Shown: piece after piece, positions 6,696 to 13,320 of the stretch
Numbering within the stretch: position 1 is the first letter of the stretch
How the letters are laid out: the number at the start of each line of letters is the position of its first letter
Source of the DNA: Motiliproteus sp041586735
GTDB lineage: Bacteria; Pseudomonadota; Gammaproteobacteria; Pseudomonadales; Balneatricaceae
Reading direction: 5' to 3'
Length of the DNA stretch: 64,000 bases
Assembly: GCA_041586735.1 (NCBI GenBank)
Contig: JBFGZQ010000007.1
Location: 1 to 64,000, forward strand
The notes under the pieces: model-generated
What the model was told of the DNA's origin: nothing
The model's input: only the letters and a program-made list of their open reading frames with translations
The model's database searches: none
Position numbers and translations under genes: made by a program

Positions 6696-7049
6696 TTATA
6701 GGTTGATGTTGATCTCGTACAGCAGTTGTTCAACGTTCTGGCGAGTATCCATAGCCAGGATGAGGATGACTCTACCCGCTCGCTCGTCAACACGATAAAA
6801 GACTAGGTTGTGCTGATCCACCAACAGCTGGCGATAATCCGTTATCCCGAGCGCCTCTAAACGATCGCTTACCGGGGCTAAATTGGGGTCGATAGCGAGT
6901 TCTGCGACACGCTGTTTAATTGAGTCACGAGCAGAAGCTGCGATACGCCCATCATGCTTGCGCTTTAAAAAACCACAAAGCTTTTTGAGCGTGAGTCGAA
7001 AAACGGGCGTAGCAACGACCACATAACGTTTAGAAATCAAAGGCGTCAT
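6696..7049 (-). CDS. RelE/ParE-superfamily toxin
   Basis: 117 residues. KRYVVVATPVFRLTLKKLCG at the start and the LEALGITDYRQLLVDQHNLV, FYRVDE, ILILAMDTRQN segments match type II RelE/ParE toxins that follow a Phd antitoxin. It overlaps the antitoxin gene by 20 bases. Activity (gyrase or mRNA) cannot be told. It is intact, unlike several other toxins in this island. Confidence 0.8.
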   Translation of the reverse strand: MTPLISKRYVVVATPVFRLTLKKLCGFLKRKHDGRIAASARDSIKQRVAELAIDPNLAPVSDRLEALGITDYRQLLVDQHNLVFYRVDERAGRVILILAMDTRQNVEQLLYEININL

Positions 7050-7254
7050 CTAAGCTGAGTTCGCTCGTTTGCTTGAGACTGCGTTCTGATAAGTTGATCA
7101 ATTTGAGTAAGGCAATCGTTTCTTGCTGCTCGTGAAATGCGGCGGCATCTTGCACTACATAGACTTCCTTCCCATTCTGGGTCACGTGAAGAGGGGAGTC
7201 CAGCTCAAGCTTATTAGCATGAGACTTGAGGTAAGAAACGGTCTGGATATTCAT
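7030..7254 (-). CDS. Phd/YefM-family antitoxin
   Basis: 74 residues. MNIQTVSYLKSHANKLELDS and PLHVTQNGKEVYVVQDAAAF are the Phd/YefM N-terminal DNA-binding fold. The acidic tail LSLDDAFDF is the toxin-binding part. It is the first gene of the pair on the minus strand, with the toxin downstream and overlapping. Confidence 0.85.
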   Translation of the reverse strand: MNIQTVSYLKSHANKLELDSPLHVTQNGKEVYVVQDAAAFHEQQETIALLKLINLSERSLKQTSELSLDDAFDF

Positions 7255-7333
7255 GGCAGTATCCGAGTGGGCTAAATATGGTCTTATTATGGCTCAATTG
7301 GCTGCGCCGGGCTAGCACCCGATTTTGAACAAC

Positions 7334-7356
7334 GGGGTCAGGTCTTGAATTTTGTA
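7334..7356 (+). repeat. Solo element left end
   Basis: GGGGTCAGGTCTTGAATTTT plus GTA: the left end without a type A or B interior. It forms an outer pair with the right end at 7866-7888, and the two enclose the orphan antitoxin. Confidence 0.8.
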
Positions 7357-7410
7357 TTCTGGTGCAGGCTAGGTACCGTCAAGAAATTGCTCAGGGGGAG
7401 TCAGGTGGCG

Positions 7411-7449
7411 CTACTCGTCGACCTCAGCTCGCCGGAATCACTTGGTTAG
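7411..7449 (+). repeat. 39-bp motif shared with 4689-4727, copy 2
   Basis: Four mismatches over 39 bases to the first copy. Its last bases overlap the stop codon of the minus-strand orphan antitoxin (7446-7448), so here the motif lies at the gene's 3' end in opposite orientation. Confidence 0.7.
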
Positions 7450-7751
7450 TGGTGAGCACTCCGGTGCAAAAGCTCAGACGCTTGATCAGGATCAGACTGA
7501 AATATGGCTAACAACGCGCGGGCAGGGCCTGTAGGCTGACGCGAACCTTGCTCCCAGCTTCGCAACGTAGAGAGAGGAGCTCCGATCATTGCCGCAAAGC
7601 TTTCCTGGGTTTTCCCAGTCGCCTCACGTATTTTCTTCACATCCATTGCAGAGAAGCGATGCTCACGCGAGGGCTCGACGACGCCGCGCTGGATCTTGCC
7701 CGCTTCGGCAACGCTTTCCATCAGCTCACTAAACAGTTTGTCATCCATCAT
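7446..7751 (-). CDS. Orphan HigA2/NadS-like Xre antitoxin
   Basis: 101 residues from ATG 7751, preceded by GGAG. The MDVKKIREATGKTQESFAAMI, STLRSWEQGSRQPTGPARALL region is the Xre domain of NadS/HigA2-type antitoxins. A longer frame to 7877 exists but its extra residues come from the repeat element and the tail of a lost toxin, so it is not the native start. The expected upstream toxin is reduced to about 23 codons. It may act as a lone repressor or protect against related toxins. Confidence 0.82.
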   Translation of the reverse strand: MMDDKLFSELMESVAEAGKIQRGVVEPSREHRFSAMDVKKIREATGKTQESFAAMIGAPLSTLRSWEQGSRQPTGPARALLAIFQSDPDQASELLHRSAHH

Positions 7752-7820
7752 CGATCTCCTTGCAGTTCTTTCTGAACTACTTTTTTGAGTTGCTTTTTTT
7801 GCTCGTCCGTTAGATTGTCT
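7748..7820 (-). pseudogene. C-terminal remnant of RelE/HigB2-type toxin
   Basis: Read on the minus strand in a frame different from the antitoxin's, this stretch gives NLTDEQKKQLKKVVQKEL, QGDR and TGA. That is a typical C-terminal tail of a HigB2/RelE toxin, with the stop overlapping the antitoxin ATG (ATGA). Upstream it is replaced at about 7821 by the right half of a type A element, so the insertion or a later deletion removed the toxin body. Confidence 0.7.
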
Positions 7821-7917
7821 TGGTTCGTACCTCATGGCATCCACGGGCTGATACAATTCATTCCATGCAAAATTCAAGACCTGACCCCTATGGTTTTTGT
7901 GACCCCTATGGTTTTAA
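7820..7917. mobile_element. Type A element, right half, with duplicated right junction (A7)
   Basis: From GGTTCGTACCTCATGGCATCC to the right end 7866-7888 this matches the right half of A6. Immediately outside, TGACCCCTATGGTTTTTG (7882-7899) is followed by a near-copy (7900-7917), an 18-bp period. The rest up to 7992 holds nothing recognised apart from the upstream region of the SNF2 gene. Confidence 0.8.
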
Positions 7918-7992
7918 CCAAGAAAATAATGCAAGCAGCACTATAGCGTGTAATGATCTTCGCTGACAAAAACTTGCGATCATAAAAAATCA

Positions 7993-10900
7993 ATGAATGT
8001 CATACATGGATTCTGGTTGCCGGACCAGAGCAAGGATTTTATTCAAGCGGGTCAGTTTTGTGTTTGGGTAGAAACTCAGCAGCGCAGCGCTGCCCGTGCT
8101 GTTAGCGCTGTGGGCAAGGATCGTGCCCATCCGCGGCAGTTAACTGGCCAGGCGCTCAGTGACTTTTTCAGCGATCAGCTAAAGCTGCTGCCTGAGCCCC
8201 GTCACTCTTTTGCCGAGAGTCTCATCAGCCATACGCTGCTGTTGCCCAGTGGTGATGGCGCGCCTTTGCCCTGTCCCGAGTTGCAGGGTCTATTACCCGC
8301 TGAAGATGCTGAGCAAACCATCACCCTTACTGCCTGGCAGTTAGACGCGGTGCCGTTGCCCCTGCCGCTGCAGAGCATCAATCAGATCCATTTTTTGGCA
8401 TCTTATCAGCTCAGCGACACCCGGCTCGGCAGTGATTTTCTGTTCTGGTATTACTTCAGTCAGTCGATCAAGGGGGTGATCAACAAAGATCAATACCTGC
8501 CCGGATTACTGCGCAGCAAGGGCACGCGTGGCTCGGCTGCGCCACTATACCGGACCTGGCAGATTGTCTCTCCCGGCTACGAAACGCTGTTGGCTGAGGC
8601 GGTTAAACAGATCCCTGTTGCCTGTTCCCAGCAATTTGAACCGCTGAGCCTGTTACGGCATTTTTCTGAGGTGACGTTAAACGAGACGCTGGATCGGGCC
8701 AGCGACAAGATCCCGCTAAGCTTTAACAAAAAGCTGGCAGATAGCCTGCTGCAGTCATTCTGTCATCCATCCCGGCGGCTGGATGTGGCTGAGACTTTAC
8801 CGGCAGAGCTTGGCCAATGGCACCGCTGGCAACAAAAAATAACGGGGCAGGGGCTGGAGAGCCACATTCAGCTCTGTTTTCGGCTCGATGAAGCCAGCAG
8901 TGAACAACAGGACGACTGGTCGATCCATTTTGTCGTCGCATCCCGCCAGCAACCGGCGTTTAAACTGGAGCTGTCAGCCTACTGGGCGTTACCAGCGGAT
9001 GAAAAACAGGCCTTGGAAACGTTGTTGGGTGTGGGGCTGGAGCATCAGTTGCTGCTGGCCCTGGGAAGCGCGGCGCGGATCTACCCAATACTCTGGCATG
9101 GCATGAGAACCCGGCAACCCCGGGCCGTTGCGATCAACCAGCAACAGGCGTTTGAGTTTCTCAAAGAGAGCGCCTGGGTGTTGGAAGATGCCGGTTTTAA
9201 GGTGATGGTGCCCTCCTGGTGGACACCTCAGGGACGCCAGCGTGCCAGGATCCGCTTGCGGACATCGGCTCACCGGGGACAAAGTCAGTCAAATAGCGGC
9301 CAGGGGCTGCTGTCACTGGAGCGGCTGATTGAGTACAGCTATGAGCTCGCTATCGGTGATCAGCCGGTGACGGCGCAGGAGTGGCAGCAGCTGATGGCCG
9401 CCAACAGTCCGTTGATCCAGTTCCGGGGCCAGTGGATGGAGTTGGACCAGGACAAGATGGGGCAAATGCTGGCGTTCTGGCAGCAGCATGCAGATGCTAA
9501 ACCTCAGGCATCGATTCCGGCGTTGCTGAAAAAACTGGCCGAAGAGGATCTCTATGAGCTGGAACGGGGCGACAGCCTTGCCATGATGCTGGACAAGCTG
9601 GCCGATCCGTCCCGGATGGAACCGATCAGGGATCCTGACGGACTCCAGGGTCACCTGCGGGGCTATCAGCAACGAGGCGTTTCCTGGCTGCGCTACTTGG
9701 AACAGCTGGGACTTAATGGTTGTCTGGCTGATGATATGGGGCTGGGAAAAACCATCCAGGTGATCGCCAGCCTGGTGCTGGATAAAGAGCAGGCTGGCGC
9801 TGGCGAGCATCATCTCGGTACCGTCCCTGTCGGTGCCGCTTATCCCGGCGCCAGCCCTCTCGGCACCAGCCCTCTAGGCGATGCGCATGCCGGCCCCACC
9901 TTGTTGATCGCACCCACGTCGGTGATGGGGAACTGGCAAAAAGAGGTTGAAAAATTTGCTCCCCATCTCCACACCGCGATCCACCACGGTAATCAGCGTC
10001 TGAAGAAGCCGCTGGAATTCGCAGCGCTTTGCGCAACCCAGGATATGATCATCACCTCCTATACCCTGGTGCGCAAAGATCTCAAACTGTTGGAAAATGT
10101 CCGCTGGCGACGCATCGTGCTCGATGAAGCCCAGAACATAAAAAACCCCAAAGCGGCGCAAACCAAGGCGATCTTTAAGCTAGACGCCACACGGCGGCTG
10201 GCCTTGACCGGTACCCCGGTGGAAAACCGGCTGCTGGATCTCTGGTCGATCTTTCATTTTCTTAATCCTGGCTACCTGGGTAGCCAGGCCCAATTTCGCA
10301 AGACCTATGAACTGCCTATCCAGCGGGACAACAACCTCAGCCGCTCGGCTTTGCTGAAACAACTGGTGGCTCCTTTTATCTTGCGGCGGATGAAAACCGA
10401 TAAAAATATCATCAAGGATCTGCCGGATAAGGTAGAAAATAAACTCTACTGCAATCTCAGCAAGGAGCAGGCCGCGCTCTATGAGGTGGTGGTTGCTGAT
10501 GTGAGCGAGCAGTTGGCGGAGAAAGAGGGCATCGAACGCCAGGGGCTGATGCTGTCGACGTTAATGAAACTGAAACAGATCTGTAATCATCCTGCTCAGT
10601 TTTTAAAAGACGGCAGCGGCTTTAGCGCGGATCGCTCACAAAAACTTGAGCGTCTTTCCGAGATGCTCGAAGAGGCGCTGGCCGATGGTGACAGTGTGTT
10701 GATCTTTACCCAATTTACCGAGATCGGTGAGCAGCTGGCGCGGTATTTAGGCCGGCATAAGCAGCAGCTGTGTTATTACCTGCACGGTGGGATTTCCCGT
10801 CAAAAACGGGAACGGATGATTGCTGAGTTTCAGGATCCGAGCACCGCGCCCGCGGTATTTGTTCTCTCTCTCAAGGCCGGGGGTGTCGGTATTACCCTGA

Positions 10901-11178
10901 CCCGGGCCAATCATGTGTTTCACTTTGACCGCTGGTGGAATCCGGCTGTTGAAGATCAGGCCACCGATCGGGCGTTTCGTATCGGCCAGGACAAGAGGGT
11001 TTTTGTCCATAAGTTCATTACCACCGGCACACTCGAGGAGCGTATCGATGAGATGATCGAAGATAAAAAACAGCTCGCCGGGAGTATCGTCGGCAACGAT
11101 GAAAGTTGGTTGTCAACATTGGACAATGACGCCTTTAGGTCCCTTATTGCATTGAACAAACAATCGGTGATGGAGTAG
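7993..11178 (+). CDS. SNF2-family ATPase/helicase with N-terminal SNF2-associated domain
   Basis: 1061 residues. The first ~530 residues form the bacterial SNF2-associated region. The SNF2 motor follows: motif I DDMGLGKT near residue 580, the DEAQ box (VLDEAQNIKNP) near 708, TGTPVENRLLDLWSIFHFL, and motif VI QATDRAFRIGQ near 990. Such proteins translocate on duplex DNA. Between motifs I and Ia is an odd low-complexity insert of repeated Gly/Pro/Ser-Leu units (9820-9895). Four bases separate it from a SWIM zinc-finger gene, so the two are probably one functional unit. Role (repair, transcription recycling or defence) is not determinable here. Confidence 0.88.
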   Translation: MNVIHGFWLPDQSKDFIQAGQFCVWVETQQRSAARAVSAVGKDRAHPRQLTGQALSDFFSDQLKLLPEPRHSFAESLISHTLLLPSGDGAPLPCPELQGLLPAEDAEQTITLTAWQLDAVPLPLPLQSINQIHFLASYQLSDTRLGSDFLFWYYFSQSIKGVINKDQYLPGLLRSKGTRGSAAPLYRTWQIVSPGYETLLAEAVKQIPVACSQQFEPLSLLRHFSEVTLNETLDRASDKIPLSFNKKLADSLLQSFCHPSRRLDVAETLPAELGQWHRWQQKITGQGLESHIQLCFRLDEASSEQQDDWSIHFVVASRQQPAFKLELSAYWALPADEKQALETLLGVGLEHQLLLALGSAARIYPILWHGMRTRQPRAVAINQQQAFEFLKESAWVLEDAGFKVMVPSWWTPQGRQRARIRLRTSAHRGQSQSNSGQGLLSLERLIEYSYELAIGDQPVTAQEWQQLMAANSPLIQFRGQWMELDQDKMGQMLAFWQQHADAKPQASIPALLKKLAEEDLYELERGDSLAMMLDKLADPSRMEPIRDPDGLQGHLRGYQQRGVSWLRYLEQLGLNGCLADDMGLGKTIQVIASLVLDKEQAGAGEHHLGTVPVGAAYPGASPLGTSPLGDAHAGPTLLIAPTSVMGNWQKEVEKFAPHLHTAIHHGNQRLKKPLEFAALCATQDMIITSYTLVRKDLKLLENVRWRRIVLDEAQNIKNPKAAQTKAIFKLDATRRLALTGTPVENRLLDLWSIFHFLNPGYLGSQAQFRKTYELPIQRDNNLSRSALLKQLVAPFILRRMKTDKNIIKDLPDKVENKLYCNLSKEQAALYEVVVADVSEQLAEKEGIERQGLMLSTLMKLKQICNHPAQFLKDGSGFSADRSQKLERLSEMLEEALADGDSVLIFTQFTEIGEQLARYLGRHKQQLCYYLHGGISRQKRERMIAEFQDPSTAPAVFVLSLKAGGVGITLTRANHVFHFDRWWNPAVEDQATDRAFRIGQDKRVFVHKFITTGTLEERIDEMIEDKKQLAGSIVGNDESWLSTLDNDAFRSLIALNKQSVME

Positions 11179-11182
11179 CGGC

Positions 11183-12031
11183 ATGAGCACTGGCAACATC
11201 AGCAGCAAGACCTGGTGGGGGCGGAATTTTATCGAAGCCGTTGAGGCCTTTACCGACAGTGGCAGGCTATCAAGAGGGCGGGCCTATCGTAGTGATAACC
11301 GGATCAAACAATGGCATCTTAAGGGTGGCAAGGTAACGGCCAGGATCCGCGGTAATGCCAATCCCTATTTTGGTGTCCATCAGGAGCCGACCTATAGCAC
11401 CCGCGTCCAGATGACGACGATTACTCAGCGCCAGTGGCGATCGGTGATTGAGGCGGTCGGTGACAGCGCGGCGTCAATATGCAAGTTGATCATGAATGAG
11501 ATGCCGGATGATATCGAGCAGCCGTTTAAGGCCCTTGGGCTGCAGCTGCTGCCGGTCAGCTACCGCGACTTTAACGTGGATTGCAGTTGTCCCGATGGCG
11601 AGACCCCCTGCAAGCATATTGCTGGGGTTTGTTATCGGCTAAGCGAACAGCTGGACCAGGATCCCTTTCTGCTGTTTGAATTACGCGGCCTGTCTCGAGA
11701 GCAGTTGCATCAAGAGCTGGCTCGCCTGCCGCTTGGCAAGGCGCTGCTCCATTCGCTGCAGACCGCCGATCACACACCGCCATTGCAGGATAGCTATTTT
11801 ACCCGTCCCGAAACGGCGGCGTTGCCGGATGAGATCGATGTCAGAGGTTTCTGGACAGGAGCCGTGCCGTTGCCCAACGCGGTCGATCCGGTACCCGAGG
11901 CATCGATCCCGGCGCTGCTGATCAAAAAGGGCGGCGATTTCCCGCCGTTCTGGCACCGGAAAACCTCCTTTATCGAGGTGATGGAAGAGTATTACCTCAG
12001 ACTGCGCAAAAATAGCCAGAAGTTGTTCTGA
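11183..12031 (+). CDS. SWIM zinc-finger protein
   Basis: 282 residues. The SWIM motif CSCPDGETPCKH lies near residues 133-145 (CxCx6CxH), a zinc fold for DNA or protein contacts that is common beside SNF2 ATPases. The N-terminus (TWWGRNFIEAVEAFTDSGRL) matches SWIM proteins of this partnership. It starts 4 bases after the SNF2 stop. Its last ~60 codons and 3' flank (11851-12061) are duplicated at 12922-13146. The second SNF2 gene downstream carries its own SWIM domain in the same chain, which supports a direct SWIM-SNF2 interaction. Confidence 0.85.
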   Translation: MSTGNISSKTWWGRNFIEAVEAFTDSGRLSRGRAYRSDNRIKQWHLKGGKVTARIRGNANPYFGVHQEPTYSTRVQMTTITQRQWRSVIEAVGDSAASICKLIMNEMPDDIEQPFKALGLQLLPVSYRDFNVDCSCPDGETPCKHIAGVCYRLSEQLDQDPFLLFELRGLSREQLHQELARLPLGKALLHSLQTADHTPPLQDSYFTRPETAALPDEIDVRGFWTGAVPLPNAVDPVPEASIPALLIKKGGDFPPFWHRKTSFIEVMEEYYLRLRKNSQKLF

Positions 12032-12061
12032 CGAAAAGATCACCCGGAGGACCGCAATGTA
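11851..12061 (+). repeat. 3' end of SWIM gene, source copy of duplication
   Basis: From CTGGACAGGAGCCGTG through the stop codon to AATGTA this matches 12922-13146 closely with few substitutions. The copy ends exactly where the repeat element starts. Confidence 0.9.
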
Positions 12062-12142
12062 GGGGTCAGGTCTTGAATTTTGCCTTTTTTGGTTGCTGCT
12101 TGAGACCGAACGATAGCGATGCAAAATTCAAGACCTGACCCC
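12062..12142. mobile_element. Type B short element (B1)
   Basis: An 81-bp element. Left end 12062-12084 ends in C where type A has A; right end 12120-12142. The interior GGTTGCTGCTTGAGACCGAA differs from type A. Arms of 22-23 bp could fold into a long hairpin in DNA or RNA. The left flank AATGTA is the same as at B3 and the transposase-bearing element. Confidence 0.85.
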
Positions 12143-12169
12143 GTCCGTGTAGGATTGCTGCTTGCACCT

Positions 12170-12469
12170 CTATGGCAAATGTCGTTGGGGATCTTGGCGG
12201 CAGTGTAGCACGCGGATGATCTCAACCTGGTTGGATGCCACGCGATAAAACAGTATATGGCTTTGAATGGGTAGGCTGCGTGTATCAGGTAGGAGCTCGG
12301 GCCGCTCGACACCCATCAGTGGCTGATCAATGAGTGCCAAAAAGTGATCTTTGATGGCTGCCAGGTAGTTATCCGATTGGATTTTTCCCAGTTGGCGAAG
12401 CCCAAATTGATAAATGTCTTTCAGGTCTGCTTTGGCGGTGGGTGATATGCAGAGCTTGTAATTGGGCAT
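12170..12469 (-). CDS. parE: ParE-family toxin
   Basis: 99 residues. The LCISPTAKADLKDIYQFGLRQ start, the GVERPELLPDTRSLPIQSHIL centre, and FYRVASNQVEIIRVLHCRQD are hallmarks of ParE toxins that poison DNA gyrase. It is full length and lies 6 bases downstream of its ParD antitoxin gene. The pair sits between type B elements B1 and B2. Confidence 0.88.
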   Translation of the reverse strand: MPNYKLCISPTAKADLKDIYQFGLRQLGKIQSDNYLAAIKDHFLALIDQPLMGVERPELLPDTRSLPIQSHILFYRVASNQVEIIRVLHCRQDPQRHLP

Positions 12470-12475
12470 CGAGTG

Positions 12476-12733
12476 TTAGCTCTTGATATCGTCAAACAGC
12501 GAATCCAAAGCGGCTTGTGAGTCAATAGCTATGCCTTCGCCACGGTCTAACTGATCAACGCCGGCTTTGAGTTGTTCGCGCAGGCGAGCCAGTTTTACCT
12601 CGTGAATCCAGTCTTCATGGGTATCCATAAAGCGCAGCGCTTCGCGGATGACTTCGCTGGCATTGTTATATAAGCCGCTTTCAACTTTGGCTTTAACGCG
12701 AGCTTCCAGTTCGGCGGTTAGTGATACGTGCAT
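12476..12733 (-). CDS. parD: ParD-family antitoxin
   Basis: About 85 residues from ATG 12733 (MHVSLTAELEARV); an upstream in-frame start at 12784 falls in the operator and is less likely. VKAKVESGLYNNASEVIREALRF is the ParD ribbon-helix-helix, followed by the toxin-binding tail ending in LDSLFDDIKS. It precedes parE. A perfect 29-bp palindrome covers the promoter upstream. Confidence 0.87.
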   Translation of the reverse strand: MHVSLTAELEARVKAKVESGLYNNASEVIREALRFMDTHEDWIHEVKLARLREQLKAGVDQLDRGEGIAIDSQAALDSLFDDIKS

Positions 12734-12776
12734 GATGGCCTTCAAGAATAGATATTCTAAAAATAAGGCTAGACTC

Positions 12777-12805
12777 ACATACAAAGATTGTCAATCTTTG
12801 TATGT
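12777..12805 (-). promoter_or_regulatory. parDE operator, perfect 29-bp palindrome with -35 box
   Basis: ACATACAAAGATTG, one base, then its exact complement. On the minus strand a TTGACA lies at the centre and could be the -35 of the parDE promoter, with a weak -10 about 17 bp on. This suits autorepression by ParD. Confidence 0.65.
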
Positions 12806-12821
12806 TTGGGGTGAGATCAAC

Positions 12822-12918
12822 GGGGTCAGGTCTTGAATTTTGCCTTTTTGGGTTGCTGCTTGATCCCGTCCGCTTATGACCCCGAACGATAGCGGTGCAA
12901 AATTCAAGACCTGACCCC
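12822..12918. mobile_element. Type B short element (B2)
   Basis: 97 bp, ends 12822-12844 and 12896-12918. The interior GGTTGCTGCTTGATCCCGTC is shared with B1 and B3. It separates the ParDE pair from the duplicated SWIM-gene tail, whose copy begins 3 bases after the right end. Confidence 0.85.
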
Positions 12919-12921
12919 GCC

Positions 12922-13146
12922 CTGGCAGGAGCCGTGCCGTTGCCCAGCACGATCGAGCCGGTACCCGAGGCATCGATCCCGGCGTTGCTGATCAAAAAGG
13001 GCGGCGATTTCCCGCCGTTCTGGCACCGGCAAACCTCCTTTATCGAGGTGATGGAAGAGTATTACCTCAGACTGCGCAAAAATAGCCAGAAGTTGTTCTG
13101 ACGAAAAGATCACCCGAGGGACCGCGATGTAGGGGTCACCAATGTA
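12922..13146 (+). repeat. Duplicated 3' fragment of the SWIM gene
   Basis: A near-copy of 11851-12061, encoding the last ~60 residues (AGAVPLP to KNSQKLF) without a start. It is bounded by B2 on the left and B3 on the right. The 3' junction has a further ATGTAGGGGTCA duplication with a 15-bp period (13127 and 13142). It is a gene fragment with no likely product. Confidence 0.9.
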
Positions 13147-13241
13147 GGGGTCAGGTCTTGAGTTTTGCCTTTTTGGGGTTGCTTGATCCTGTCTGCCCAT
13201 GATCCCGAGCTATAGAGATGCAAAATTCAAGACCTGACCCC
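13147..13241. mobile_element. Type B short element (B3)
   Basis: 95 bp, ends 13147-13169 (one substitution, GAG for GAA) and 13219-13241. The interior TGATCCTGTCTGCCCATGATC resembles the sequence around the start codon of the transposase in 16607-17513, suggesting that type B elements are deletion derivatives of that element. Confidence 0.8.
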
Positions 13242-13320
13242 GCTCTGGCACTTAAAAATCTGTTGCGTAGTGGGTAGGTTTTATTATTCTAGGGCATTTT
13301 TTACTGGGATAGACTAGGTG

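Noticed and set aside
7752..7877. N-terminal extension of the orphan antitoxin
   Set aside because: The added residues come from the element and from the out-of-frame tail of a lost toxin; ATG 7751 has a ribosome site and the normal overlap.
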